Positions 1 to 7,646 are shown, counted from the stretch's first letter. The stretch is 10,401 nucleotides of DNA from an uncultured Bacteroidales bacterium (GCA_900544815.1 UQWT01000065.1:1-10401), one strand, 5' to 3'. Made by a program: numbers and translations. Notes: generated by a model from the letters alone, not told the origin.

Positions 1-25
1 TTTTGTATTGCTTTTTGAAGCTGCC

Positions 26-57
26 GCAACACTGGCGGGCTAGCCCGCCAGTGTTGC
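26..57. repeat. Perfect 32-nt palindrome upstream of the susC-like gene
   Basis: Arms GCAACACTGGCGGGC (26-40) and GCCCGCCAGTGTTGC (43-57) are exact reverse complements, and the central TA is itself self-complementary, so all 32 nt are palindromic. In RNA this would be a very stable GC-rich hairpin ending 34 nt before the susC-like start. No T-tract follows on either strand, so it is not a classical intrinsic terminator. It may end or process an upstream transcript, act as a 5' UTR stem, or bind a dimeric protein. The neighbouring gene lies outside the window, so the role is open. Confidence 0.75.
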
Positions 58-91
58 ACTTCTATCTTGAATCTTTATAATAAACTAACTT

Positions 92-3000
92 ATGTTAAAA
101 AGATTTAGGCTCACAAGTATAAAACTTGTGACTTTAGTTGTAGCCATCCTGGTGGGATCATTGGAATTGGCTGCTCAGAACATTAACGTAAAGGGAGTTG
201 TAAAGGACACCAATGGAGAGCCTATAATTGGCGCCGGTGTACAGGTGGTTGGAACAAAAGCAGGTGTTGCAACCGAAGTTGATGGTAGCTATACCATCTC
301 TGCTCCTAAAAACGGTACTCTTAAAATTACATCTTTGGGTTATAAAGATGTAATTTTAAAAATTAACGGGCGCTCAACTGTAAATGTTGTAATGGAGGAG
401 GATGCCGAGATGCTTAAGGAGGCTGTTATTACAGCCGAGTTTGGTATGAAGCGTGTTGCAAGAGCCGTTGGTTCTGCTGTTCAGAATGTAAAGGCTTCGG
501 ATATTACAGAATCCGGCCGTGAGAGTTTCGTATCTGCATTGCAGGGACGTATTGCCGGAATGACAGTTACCTCTACAGGTGGTGCCCCAGGTGCTTCAAC
601 CTCTGTTGTGTTGAGAAGCATTACCTCTATCTCTGGTAATAACCAGCCTCTTTATGTTGTGGATGGTGTTCCAATCAATAACTCAACATTTGACCCTGCA
701 AGCGGATTCGCTGTTGCAGATCAGGTTGGTACAGCTAACTTGGACTTCGCTTCCCGTGGTAACGATATTAACCCGGAGGATATAGAATCTATGACAGTCC
801 TAAAGGGTGCTGCTGCAGCAGCTCTTTACGGATCTGATGCTTCTAACGGTGCAATTATTATTACAACCAAGAAGGGTTCTGCGGGTAGAGGTAAGGTGTC
901 ATACAGTAACTCTTTCCGTTGGGATAAAGCGTATGGTTATCCTGAAATACAGACAGAGTTTGCCAATGGTGCTTACGGCGTTACCAACTACTATTATCAG
1001 AGCAGATTTGGAGGCAAATATCCCGAAGGCGTAAAGTTGTACGATAATATTGCTTCAACGCTTCAGACCGGTTTTTCTCATACACACAATATATCTGTTG
1101 AGGGTGGTACAGACAAAATTACAGTTCGTGGTGCTGCATCTTACTTGGATCAGAACGGTATAGTAAAGACCACAAACTATAATAAATTGAACATAACATT
1201 GTCTGGTAGAGCCGAGATTACAAAATGGTTGAATTTTGAATCTACTTTAAGTTATACATCTACAGAGAATACAAAATCTAACAAGGGCAAGGCAGGTCCT
1301 CTTTACAGGTCTGTAAGATGGCCTTTAACAGATAATATGGCCAACTATATGACGCAAAGTGGACAAATGAGAACTCCTGAATTGTACACAGATACAGATC
1401 TTCTTAACCCGTTATATGCGTTGTATAAAAACAAGAATTTTGATGAGAGTGACCGTATTATGGCTAATGTTGGATTGAACCTTACTCCATCTAAGCATAC
1501 CTTTGTAAGAGCCACAATGGGTTGGGATATAGGTGCGTATAAATATCAGTCACATACTCATCCATATTATGGAAATTCTACTAGCGGAAGCTATGGTTCC
1601 GGTTCGTATAACTTGTCTAAACTGAATTTGAAAGACAAGACATTGAATGTTTTGGCGGGTTATAATAATGAATGGGGCAAATTCACATTCTCTGCACAAG
1701 TTGGTTATCACCAACAGGAGAATGCCAGTGATAACTTGGCAACCAGCGGTTCCAATTTCCAGGTAAAGGATTTTTACAGTATAGCCAATTGTGATCCTGA
1801 GACTATTACAACAAATACAAGAAACACCAAACGTAGGGTACAGGCTGTTTCCGGGCAGGCAGAGTTCGGTTATAACAATATGGCATTTGTTACACTCCGT
1901 GCAAGGAATGACTGGTCATCTACACTTCCTGTTGACAACAGATCCTATTTCTACCCTGCGGTAGAGGCATCTTTTGTTGCAACAGAACTTCCATTTATGA
2001 AACAGCAGGATGCAGTTTCGTATATGAAAATTAGAGGTGCAATTGCGCAGGTGGGTAAGGATGCAACCCCTCTTGCAATCTATCCTGCACTTGAAGGTAC
2101 AGAAGATAATGGTGGAGGTTTCCGTTATGGTTGGTACGGCCCTAATGAGAAGTTAAAACCTGAGATGACAACATCATACGAGATAGGTGCAGAGGCTCGT
2201 TTCCTAAATGACAGAATTAATGCAGACTTTACATATTATTGGACAAAATGCGAGGACCAGTATATTACCGGTTTCAGATTGAGTTATGCTACAGGATTTG
2301 TACTTAATAATATGAATGTTGGAACATTTACCACTCGCGGATGGGATCTGCATATTGATGCCGATATTCTTAGAACTCAGTTTGGCTTACGTTGGAATTT
2401 GGGTGTTAACCTCTCGTCTTCTACATCTGAAGTTACAGAGTTGCCCGATAACGTTACAGAGTATTATAATGCATATACGTGGTTATCCGAAGGTTTAAGA
2501 AACGGTATCTCTGTAGGACACCCTGTTACAACCATGACAGGACATGCTTATCAGAGAAACGATAAAGGAGATATTCTTATAGACCCAAGTACAGGTATTC
2601 CATTGGTAGATTCTAACTGGAGTATATTGGGAGACAGACAGCCTAAATTGGAGTATGGTATTACAACCAATGTTTCATATAAAGGATTCCGCCTTTCAGC
2701 ACTGTTTAACGGAAGATTTGGCGCTACTGTGGTAAATGCAACCAAACGTGATATGATGACAACCGGTTCAAGTTGGGAGTCTGTTAAATTGCGTAAGAGC
2801 GATCCTGTAGTATTTAAGGGCGTTCTTAAGAACGGATTGGAGAATACAGATCATCCTACAGTCAACAATATAGCTGTTACATACGCCAACTATGGATCTT
2901 CTATTTATCCAGGCGGTGACGAGCAATGGCTTGAGAAGAATGTAAATTACCTGCGTTTGTCTGAATTGAGACTTTCATATTCGGTTCCTGGTAATTGGTT

Positions 3001-3205
3001 GTCTAAGGTAACTCACAGCTTTGTACAGAGCGCAAGTGTGTGGGTTAAGGGAACTGACCTTGTAACATGGACAAACTACTCAGGTATTGACCCTGTTGGT
3101 AACTCAAACTCGGCAGCACTTGGTGGATCCGGCGGTATTGGAATAGACTATTGGGGCATTCCTACCCCGCGTGGATTCTCTTTTGGAGTCAATTTAACAT
3201 TCTAA
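92..3205 (+). CDS. SusC/RagA-family TonB-linked outer-membrane transporter
   Basis: This 1037-residue protein is a full-length SusC-type TonB-dependent transporter, which moves large ligands across the outer membrane with a SusD-type lipoprotein lid. A signal peptide (about 1-28, ending LELAA before Q29) is followed by a carboxypeptidase-regulatory-like beta domain (about 33-104). Next is the family segment EAVITAEFGMKR (110-121), and then the plug, with PLYVVDGVPINN (186-197) and NPEDIESMTVLKGAAAAAL followed by YGSDASNGAIIITTKKG (227-262). The rest is the beta barrel, closing with an aromatic C-terminus (GVNLTF), as expected for outer-membrane barrels. No extra N-terminal secretin/TonB short domain is seen, so it does not look like an anti-sigma-signalling transporter. 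The ATG at 92 starts directly at the signal peptide in an A/T-rich leader. The susD-like gene follows after 20 nt. Family assignment is secure; the substrate is unknown. Confidence 0.97.
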   Translation: MLKRFRLTSIKLVTLVVAILVGSLELAAQNINVKGVVKDTNGEPIIGAGVQVVGTKAGVATEVDGSYTISAPKNGTLKITSLGYKDVILKINGRSTVNVVMEEDAEMLKEAVITAEFGMKRVARAVGSAVQNVKASDITESGRESFVSALQGRIAGMTVTSTGGAPGASTSVVLRSITSISGNNQPLYVVDGVPINNSTFDPASGFAVADQVGTANLDFASRGNDINPEDIESMTVLKGAAAAALYGSDASNGAIIITTKKGSAGRGKVSYSNSFRWDKAYGYPEIQTEFANGAYGVTNYYYQSRFGGKYPEGVKLYDNIASTLQTGFSHTHNISVEGGTDKITVRGAASYLDQNGIVKTTNYNKLNITLSGRAEITKWLNFESTLSYTSTENTKSNKGKAGPLYRSVRWPLTDNMANYMTQSGQMRTPELYTDTDLLNPLYALYKNKNFDESDRIMANVGLNLTPSKHTFVRATMGWDIGAYKYQSHTHPYYGNSTSGSYGSGSYNLSKLNLKDKTLNVLAGYNNEWGKFTFSAQVGYHQQENASDNLATSGSNFQVKDFYSIANCDPETITTNTRNTKRRVQAVSGQAEFGYNNMAFVTLRARNDWSSTLPVDNRSYFYPAVEASFVATELPFMKQQDAVSYMKIRGAIAQVGKDATPLAIYPALEGTEDNGGGFRYGWYGPNEKLKPEMTTSYEIGAEARFLNDRINADFTYYWTKCEDQYITGFRLSYATGFVLNNMNVGTFTTRGWDLHIDADILRTQFGLRWNLGVNLSSSTSEVTELPDNVTEYYNAYTWLSEGLRNGISVGHPVTTMTGHAYQRNDKGDILIDPSTGIPLVDSNWSILGDRQPKLEYGITTNVSYKGFRLSALFNGRFGATVVNATKRDMMTTGSSWESVKLRKSDPVVFKGVLKNGLENTDHPTVNNIAVTYANYGSSIYPGGDEQWLEKNVNYLRLSELRLSYSVPGNWLSKVTHSFVQSASVWVKGTDLVTWTNYSGIDPVGNSNSAALGGSGGIGIDYWGIPTPRGFSFGVNLTF

Positions 3206-3225
3206 GCTAAAATGAGAATTATATT

Positions 3226-5169
3226 ATGAAAAAGATATTAATTGTATTACTATCGATTGTCACACTATTGAATACGAGCTGTGACGATTACTTGGACGTT
3301 AACAAAAATGTTGACGCTCCGGACTACATTGAGGCGGAGTTGTATCTTCCGGGTGTACAGGCTGCGTGGCAGGGCTGTTATTGGGATATAAGAGCATTGG
3401 GTCCTCTTACCCAGATGTTTGGAACAAGTGGCTATACAAGTTTTGCTGTTCATTCCTATGCTTCAGGTTCAGACGCAGCTGGAGAGATGTGGAGAGTAAC
3501 CTATTTCCTTCAAGGGATGAACTTGGAGAATATGATAAATCAGGCTATTGAGAAAGAGGCTTGGACATTGGCAGGTATTGGTTATGCCATGAAGGCGTAT
3601 TCATGGGACTACCTTACAAAGATGCATGGTGAGGCTCCTATGAGAGATGCCTTTGTTGAGGGGCTTCTGTCTCACGGATATGATAGTCAAGCCGATATTT
3701 TTGAACAGGTTAGAACTTGGGCAAAAGAGTCCATATCTTATCTTGAAAAGGAGGATAATTGTGCATATACAGTACCCCTTAAAACTGCAGATATGATTTA
3801 TGGAGGAGACAGAGATAAATGGAAAAAATTTGCACATGGTGTTATTGTAAGAAATCTTGCTGCTTTGACCAATAAGTCTGATTTTACATCTAAATATGCA
3901 AATGAACTGTTGGAGCATGCCAATCTTGCCTTGCAGTCCAATGATGATAATGCAACATTGCCTGTAGAGGGTGGTGGAAAAGAGGCAAAATATACATCCT
4001 ATAACAATTCATGGGGTGTCTATAGAGGTGTTGGCTCAGATGGATATTGGGCATTTGATTGGGCAGTTGAGGTTATGACCGGTACAGTTCCCGAGTATGA
4101 CGAAACAACCGGAGACAGAGTTGATGCAGATGTTAAAGAGGGAGAGGAAACTGTAGATGAAAATTTTCCTTTCAAATTGGCTGCAAAACAGATTGTTACA
4201 GATACTTCTAAAGCCATTGGACATTTTGACCCGCGTGTTGTGGCTAAGGTAGGTTGCAGGGATGACAGATATTATAAGAATATAGATAATATTGACAGTG
4301 TTAAAGCAAGAGTGTACTACGGTTCTGCATTCACATCTTCAACAGGACCTATTGGGACTTGTGCAAATCTTTGGGGTACCAGAACAGGTGGATATAATTC
4401 ATCCAGTACATACGATGGCGACGGTAGATGGCTTTACAGGAATGATGCTCCATACGTTATTATGACAGCATCAGATATCAAATTCTGTGTGGCTGAAGCA
4501 AATTGGAAATTAGGGAACAAACAGGCGGCTTTGGATGCTTGGAAAGAGGCTGTAAAATTGGACGTAGATTTTACAGGACAATATCTTGTTCCGGGTAGTT
4601 ACAAATCTACAGGTGAGCTTGATGAGAATGGTAATGATATAGCTGTTTTAGGCGGTGGACTCCCTGGTGGTGATATGATTACCACAGATGTTTACAAACA
4701 GTTGGCAGAGGAGTATAAAGCCGGTCCTTATGTAGATGGTATGACGTTGACAGATTTCTCATTGTCTCACATTATGATGCAGAAGTTTGTTGCAATGTTC
4801 CCATACGGTGCGCCTGAGGTTTGGGTTGATATGCGTAAATACCATTATGACCTTAAATACAGTGGAGAATACCCTTCATTCGGAAATGGTTGGAACAAGA
4901 CTCAGGTAGACCAGAAATGGGATACAGATGAGACAAAAGTTTACAAAGGATATTACCTTATGCCGGCGCAGGTTGAGTATAGAAGAAGTGCTTATAATGT
5001 TAAAAATGAGGGTGCTCCATGTTATAGGATACGTCCAAGATATAATTCTGAATATATGTGGAACAGGCCATCATTGGATGCATTGAAACCTATTTCGGGT
5101 TTGGCAGATAATTACCACTGCTCAATCCCTTGGTTTGCTTATCCGGGTGATTATCCTGCAGCAAAATAG
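3226..5169 (+). CDS. SusD/RagB-like nutrient-binding outer-membrane lipoprotein
   Basis: This 647-residue lipoprotein is the expected partner of the SusC-like barrel, forming the substrate-binding lid on the cell surface. The N-terminus MKKILIVLLSIVTLLNTSC is a lipoprotein signal with C19 as the likely acylated residue. The following CDDYLDVNKN is the characteristic start of mature SusD proteins, and its acidic residues fit the Bacteroidota surface-export signal. The body matches the SusD-like_2 type better than classical starch SusD: YLPGVQAAW (40-48) and the stretch GGDRDKWKKFAHGVIVRN (about 203-220) resemble helical repeat segments of that type. It is longer than the roughly 500-550 residues usual for the family, with probable insertions around 285-320 and 440-500. 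It sits 20 nt after the SusC gene and 26 nt before the next lipoprotein gene, so co-transcription is likely. Ligand unknown. Confidence 0.94.
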   Translation: MKKILIVLLSIVTLLNTSCDDYLDVNKNVDAPDYIEAELYLPGVQAAWQGCYWDIRALGPLTQMFGTSGYTSFAVHSYASGSDAAGEMWRVTYFLQGMNLENMINQAIEKEAWTLAGIGYAMKAYSWDYLTKMHGEAPMRDAFVEGLLSHGYDSQADIFEQVRTWAKESISYLEKEDNCAYTVPLKTADMIYGGDRDKWKKFAHGVIVRNLAALTNKSDFTSKYANELLEHANLALQSNDDNATLPVEGGGKEAKYTSYNNSWGVYRGVGSDGYWAFDWAVEVMTGTVPEYDETTGDRVDADVKEGEETVDENFPFKLAAKQIVTDTSKAIGHFDPRVVAKVGCRDDRYYKNIDNIDSVKARVYYGSAFTSSTGPIGTCANLWGTRTGGYNSSSTYDGDGRWLYRNDAPYVIMTASDIKFCVAEANWKLGNKQAALDAWKEAVKLDVDFTGQYLVPGSYKSTGELDENGNDIAVLGGGLPGGDMITTDVYKQLAEEYKAGPYVDGMTLTDFSLSHIMMQKFVAMFPYGAPEVWVDMRKYHYDLKYSGEYPSFGNGWNKTQVDQKWDTDETKVYKGYYLMPAQVEYRRSAYNVKNEGAPCYRIRPRYNSEYMWNRPSLDALKPISGLADNYHCSIPWFAYPGDYPAAK

Positions 5170-5195
5170 AGATTTTAATTTTAATATTTTACAAA

Positions 5196-6038
5196 ATGAA
5201 AGTTATTAAATATCTAACATACATATTGGCTCTGTCATTGGTTTTCTCTTGTGACAAACATGAGATCCTGTACAACACAGAGGATGTGGATGCAAGTAAG
5301 GCAGAGTTCCAGCTTCATTATTTTGAACCTGTAAACAATGTAGCTGCAAATTACATAGACTCTGTGTTTGTTAACGATGTCCTTTACTCAAGTGTTAATG
5401 GTTCAGGGCAGTTATTACCTTACAATGGTGTACCGGGTGGTGCAACCGGAAGATTTTTTGCCGTAAAGGCCGGTGAGGTTAATTTTAAATTTTATAGGAA
5501 GGATAAAGTAGTCTACAATGAGACTGTTACTTTGAGTACCGGCAAACAGAACGTTTTTGTTCACAGCCTTTCAAAAGCTCCGGTAGTTATAGATAACGGT
5601 TTCCCTTACAATGACCTTACTCATGCAACGGGAACCCCTGCTACATGGAATACAGATTCTATTGCAACGGTAAGATTCTACAACTTCCTTTATGAGAATG
5701 CTACTACCCCTTATCAGGGTAAAATACAGTATCAGTATGAGGATGCAAGAACCAAGGAGTGGACAAATCTTGGCAATCCTGTTGGATTTGGTGAGGCTAC
5801 AGACAGAATTACAATTAAGGTTGTTAAAAAAATATTCAATAATCAGGGTTATTGCAGAGTTAACTACAGAATGCTTGATGAATCCGGCGAGATATTAAAA
5901 GTTATGAACAGTTCCGGCAGAATGGTTAATTACAGCGATTACTGGAACGCTTACATTGGCAGGGCTTATATGCACATTTATGGCGGCATTAGGACAGCCA
6001 AGCCAGTTTCGTCTGTTAAGCAGTGGACTTCACTATAA
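5196..6038 (+). CDS. Putative surface lipoprotein, DUF4397-like, in SusE/F position
   Basis: This 280-residue exported lipoprotein has the signal sequence MKVIKYLTYILALSLVFSC with C19 as probable lipid site, followed by DKHE. Residues about 36-125 read as a small all-beta domain. Segments AEFQLHYFEPVNN, DSVFVNDVLYSS, GRFFAVKAGEVNFKFYR and VTLSTGKQNVFVHSL resemble the DUF4397 fold found in many Bacteroidota lipoproteins. A second beta-rich part begins near 146 (SIATVRFYNFLYENAT) and runs to about 265, suggesting two domains in tandem. It follows the susD-like gene by 26 nt, the slot where Sus-type loci encode extra surface binding proteins (SusE/SusF analogues), so an accessory role in capturing the same ligand is a reasonable inference. 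The DUF4397 assignment rests on pattern only. No catalytic motif was seen. Confidence 0.8.
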   Translation: MKVIKYLTYILALSLVFSCDKHEILYNTEDVDASKAEFQLHYFEPVNNVAANYIDSVFVNDVLYSSVNGSGQLLPYNGVPGGATGRFFAVKAGEVNFKFYRKDKVVYNETVTLSTGKQNVFVHSLSKAPVVIDNGFPYNDLTHATGTPATWNTDSIATVRFYNFLYENATTPYQGKIQYQYEDARTKEWTNLGNPVGFGEATDRITIKVVKKIFNNQGYCRVNYRMLDESGEILKVMNSSGRMVNYSDYWNAYIGRAYMHIYGGIRTAKPVSSVKQWTSL

Positions 6039-6049
6039 CAATTTACTAT

Positions 6050-6079
6050 GGATCTTCCCGATAACTTGTCGGGAAGACC
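6050..6079 (+). terminator. Intergenic hairpin, possible partial terminator or processing stem
   Basis: TCTTCCCGA (6053-6061) and TCGGGAAGA (6069-6077) form a perfect 9-bp stem with a 7-nt loop. Two further G-C pairs (6050-6051 with 6078-6079) form if A6052 bulges. What follows is CTTTAATAA, not a real T-run, so termination would be weak. It lies between the lipoprotein gene and the DUF4251 gene and may lower expression of the latter relative to the transporter genes. Confidence 0.6.
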
Positions 6080-6108
6080 TTTAATAACAACTAATATAGA
6101 GAATAATT

Positions 6109-6618
6109 ATGAGAAGAGGTTTGATAATGCTTTTGGTTATGCTTTTGGCATTACCTATGGCGGCTCAGAAACTTTCTAAAGAGGAGAAAGCTGCATTGGC
6201 TAAGGCCAAGTATGAGAAAGCTCTGAGTGCAATAAACGCTAATAGTTTTGTAATTGTTCCTGCATCTTACCAGACTTCGAGCGGTGATGTTGAGACAAAT
6301 ACAGATAACAGCAATCTTCTGTTGGTTCAGGGAAAACAGGTCTTTCTTCAAGGCAGAATCGTTTGCGACAATACTTATAACAATGTTGCAGAACCAACTG
6401 AGTATGACGTTAAGGTTGACAAAAAGGGTAACATAAAGCTTAAAATGGTTGTTCAGGGTAGAATGGTTAAGGGTACATACACCATATCTGTAAGGAATAA
6501 CGGCAATAATGCAGATGTTATCTTTAATCCTCAGAGTGGAGGTACTACAAGAAGATTTACAGGTCCTCTTACCCCTCCAAGTGAGACATCTTATAATAAA
6601 AGAGCAAACCCAATGTAA
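6109..6618 (+). CDS. DUF4251-family secreted/periplasmic protein
   Basis: This 169-residue protein has a clear Sec signal peptide, MRRGLIMLLVMLLALPMAA (1-19, cleavage before Q20). The mature part starts with a charged helix (KLSKEEKAALAKAKYEKAL), then INANSFVIVPASYQT, NSNLLLVQGKQVFLQG, a YDVKVDKKGNIKLKMVVQG stretch and GTYTISVRNNGNNADVIF. This order (AKYEKA helix, SFV strand, later beta hairpins, final polar tail) is what I know from DUF4251 proteins, which are small Bacteroidota-specific exported proteins of unknown function. There is no lipobox cysteine, so it is probably periplasmic or secreted. The ATG at 6109 starts directly at the signal peptide. A 70-nt gap containing a hairpin separates it from the upstream lipoprotein gene, so it may be only partly co-expressed with the SusCD pair. 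No functional link to transport is proven. Confidence 0.85.
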   Translation: MRRGLIMLLVMLLALPMAAQKLSKEEKAALAKAKYEKALSAINANSFVIVPASYQTSSGDVETNTDNSNLLLVQGKQVFLQGRIVCDNTYNNVAEPTEYDVKVDKKGNIKLKMVVQGRMVKGTYTISVRNNGNNADVIFNPQSGGTTRRFTGPLTPPSETSYNKRANPM

Positions 6619-6645
6619 TACAGTTTAGGTAAACAATTAATTGGT

Positions 6646-6680
6646 AAGCCTGCATTAGACAATTTGCCTTTTGCAGGCTT
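6646..6680 (+). terminator. Probable terminator after the DUF4251 gene
   Basis: AAGCCTGCA (6646-6654) pairs perfectly with TGCAGGCTT (6672-6680), 28 nt after the DUF4251 stop. The loop is 17 nt and the following bases are TGCTTTAAAA. The short T-stretch makes this a moderate rather than ideal intrinsic terminator, but its place just past the last gene of the transporter locus fits transcription ending here. Confidence 0.6.
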
Positions 6681-6742
6681 TGCTTTAAAAACAGCGTTTT
6701 CCGGCAAGATGACCAATGTTAATTCTAAATATAAATACTTCT

Positions 6743-6769
6743 ATATAGCTAAGCTTTGGCTATGTTTTT
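6743..6769 (+). terminator. Possible A/U-rich hairpin terminator
   Basis: ATATAGCTA (6743-6751) pairs with TGGCTATGT (6757-6765) with two G-U pairs and a 5-nt loop, and a run of five T (6765-6769) overlaps the end of the stem. It would be a second stop signal behind the one at 6646-6680. The A/T-rich stem is weak, so confidence is low. The 10-mer ACTTCTATAT occurs at 6737-6746 and again at 6777-6786. Confidence 0.35.
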
Positions 6770-6828
6770 ACTAGAAACTTCTATATTGTTATATTTTAAT
6801 CATTTGATGTGAAACATTATTCTGTACT

Positions 6829-6903
6829 ATGAAGAAGATTTTGGTATTCAGCTTTTTAATAGAGATATGCGTTCAACCGGCTTTGAAGGTGTGTTTGAGT
6901 TAA
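6829..6903 (+). CDS. 24-codon ORF resembling a cut-off signal peptide
   Basis: The ATG at 6829 opens a reading frame beginning MKKILVFSFLIEICVQP that stops at TAA 6901-6903. The basic start followed by a hydrophobic run ending near a cysteine looks like the first part of an exported or lipoprotein signal sequence, but the frame ends at once. No frame of the next few hundred bases gives a recognisable protein body. The stop codon lies inside the loop of a hairpin (6888-6916) followed by six T. Possible readings are the degraded start of a lost surface-protein gene, a leader peptide, or chance. No Bacteroides-type promoter box was found just upstream. Confidence 0.2.
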   Translation: MKKILVFSFLIEICVQPALKVCLS

Positions 6904-6925
6904 ACGCACACACACCAAATTTTTT
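6888..6925 (+). terminator. Possible hairpin with two alternative stems and T-run
   Basis: Two mutually exclusive stems are visible. One is GTGTGTTT (6889-6896) with AAACGCAC (6902-6909), 8 bp with one G-U pair and a 5-nt loop. The other is GGTGTGT (6888-6894) with ACACACC (6910-6916), 7 bp with a 15-nt loop. Six T follow at 6920-6925. Either a weak terminator or a switchable structure; no downstream gene is close enough to assign it. Confidence 0.35.
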
Positions 6926-7127
6926 GTATCTCTATATGTACAGGCCAAGGGTAAGAGATTTTTATTACTCAAATTTAAAACACTTTTATATGGGGAATGC
7001 CCGCTATGTTGTAAATAATAAGATAGCGGCACAAGGATTTCATGCTTTTAACTGCAGTTTTGGTAAAATCAACAGCAGCAATTGTTATGTTGTAATTTAC
7101 GGGTGACCTTCCCTGATTTTGGTTGAC
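6926..7127. other. Stretch with no recognisable gene
   Basis: An open frame without stops spans 6867-7106 and would encode 79 residues, but it has no family resemblance, no promoter box and a composition like random A/T-rich DNA. The opposite strand offers nothing better. I see no repeat, RNA gene or mobile-element end here. Confidence 0.5.
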
Positions 7128-7206
7128 ACTTTTAGAGCGGTTAAACTAATATGATTTACAATATCACTGACTGGGTTTACAGTCGGTGTTTTTTATCTCT
7201 AAAAGT
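7128..7206. repeat. Outer 10-bp inverted repeat enclosing a terminator hairpin
   Basis: ACTTTTAGAG (7128-7137) and CTCTAAAAGT (7197-7206) are exact reverse complements 59 nt apart, and the 9-bp terminator hairpin at 7165-7188 lies between them. As RNA this gives a stem carrying an internal hairpin; as DNA it is a 79-bp element with 10-bp terminal inverted repeats. No flanking target-site duplication is visible (GGTTGAC on the left, CTTTACA on the right), so a miniature transposon is not supported, and a structured RNA is the alternative. Confidence 0.5.
7165..7194 (+). terminator. Intrinsic terminator
   Basis: CACTGACTG (7165-7173) pairs with CAGTCGGTG (7180-7188), 9 bp with one G-U pair and a 6-nt loop GGTTTA, followed immediately by six T (7189-7194). 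This is a textbook Rho-independent terminator for the + strand. No recognisable gene ends just before it, so it implies either an unrecognised transcript (perhaps a small RNA) in 6770-7164 or a relic of a lost gene. Confidence 0.75.
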
Positions 7207-7217
7207 CTTTACAGAAT

Positions 7218-7237
7218 CACTGTTTTGATTTACAGTG
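7218..7237. repeat. Second hairpin, degenerate copy of the terminator region
   Basis: CACTGT (7218-7223) pairs with ACAGTG (7232-7237) around an 8-nt loop. The surrounding sequence 7208-7240 aligns with 7155-7190: TTTACA, then ATCACTG, then a TTTACAGT core, in the same order and about 53 nt apart. This looks like an old tandem duplication in which the T-run was lost. Confidence 0.5.
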
Positions 7238-7261
7238 CTGCAGTTTGACTGGTTGGTTTTA

Positions 7262-7319
7262 TCCAGGTGCTGCGGTATCACAGCACCTGGACACTTTGGC
7301 AAATATATGCCTTTTTTTT
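7262..7319 (+). terminator. Strong 11-bp hairpin followed by a distant T8 run
   Basis: TCCAGGTGCTG (7262-7272) and CAGCACCTGGA (7281-7291) form a perfect 11-bp stem with an 8-nt loop. Twenty bases later eight T (7312-7319) follow a short GGCA/TGCC stem (7298-7301 with 7308-7311). The strong stem is too far from the T-run for an ideal intrinsic terminator. The combination may still stop transcription, or the palindrome may be a protein-binding or RNA-stability element. Confidence 0.45.
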
Positions 7320-7453
7320 CATTTTATCCCATAGCCCAACTATTTTTCCAGCATCGTCGCTGCTCTCCCGTCTGCATATGTACTGTGCCATTCACGGAAA
7401 ACAAATAGGCATGTCTGTTGTCCACGAAATTCTTTTCGGGGGAGCCTAATACC
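7320..7453. other. Stretch open on both strands but unassigned
   Basis: The + strand has a frame (from 7267 to 7449) ending HEILFGGA, and the - strand also reads without stops for 30-40 codons in two frames. None shows a known domain, a start signal or a Bacteroidota promoter. It could be a decayed piece of a former gene. I found nothing that lets me name it. Confidence 0.35.
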
Positions 7454-7475
7454 CCGACAGACAAATGTCTGTCGG
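7454..7475. repeat. Perfect 22-nt palindrome
   Basis: CCGACAGACA (7454-7463) and TGTCTGTCGG (7466-7475) are exact reverse complements with AA between them. No T-run follows. It sits 138 nt before the promoter box of the regulator operon and could be the last terminator-like stem of the left region, or a dyad bound by a regulator. Confidence 0.55.
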
Positions 7476-7612
7476 CAGATATACAATGTTAGCAAGCATA
7501 TTTATAGTATTATTTGTACAATATTGAATGACTAAAATCAGAGATTCTCAATAAACTCTAATCACGATAATAATACCTATTGTTTTTTATCTTTTTATTG
7601 CATAATATTTTA

Positions 7613-7620
7613 TATCTTTG
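7613..7620 (+). promoter_or_regulatory. Bacteroides-type -7 promoter box for the XRE-DUF3800-Fic operon
   Basis: TATCTTTG matches the Bacteroidota primary-sigma -7 consensus TAnnTTTG exactly and lies 26 nt before the ATG of the HTH gene, giving an expected short leader of about 20 nt. The upstream sequence is very A/T-rich, but no good -33 TTTG stands at the usual 19-21 nt distance, so the -33 half is weak. This is the best promoter in the window. An 8-bp palindrome TTGTACAA (7514-7521) about 90 nt upstream is a possible but unproven operator. Confidence 0.65.
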
Positions 7621-7646
7621 CATCAGAAATATCGAAAGCATTAAAG

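Noticed and set aside
3601..3918. 105-codon open frame on the - strand inside the susD-like gene
   Set aside because: Shadow of the coding frame; no domain and no start context.
6867..7106. 79-codon open frame in the spacer
   Set aside because: No family pattern, no start signal, and random-like composition in A/T-rich DNA; the frame begins inside the short 6829 ORF.
7128..7206. Miniature transposable element
   Set aside because: The 10-bp inverted ends lack a flanking target duplication and do not match an insertion-sequence end I recognise.
7267..7449. 60-codon open frame on the + strand
   Set aside because: Begins inside the 11-bp hairpin, has no recognisable domain, and the opposite strand is equally open.
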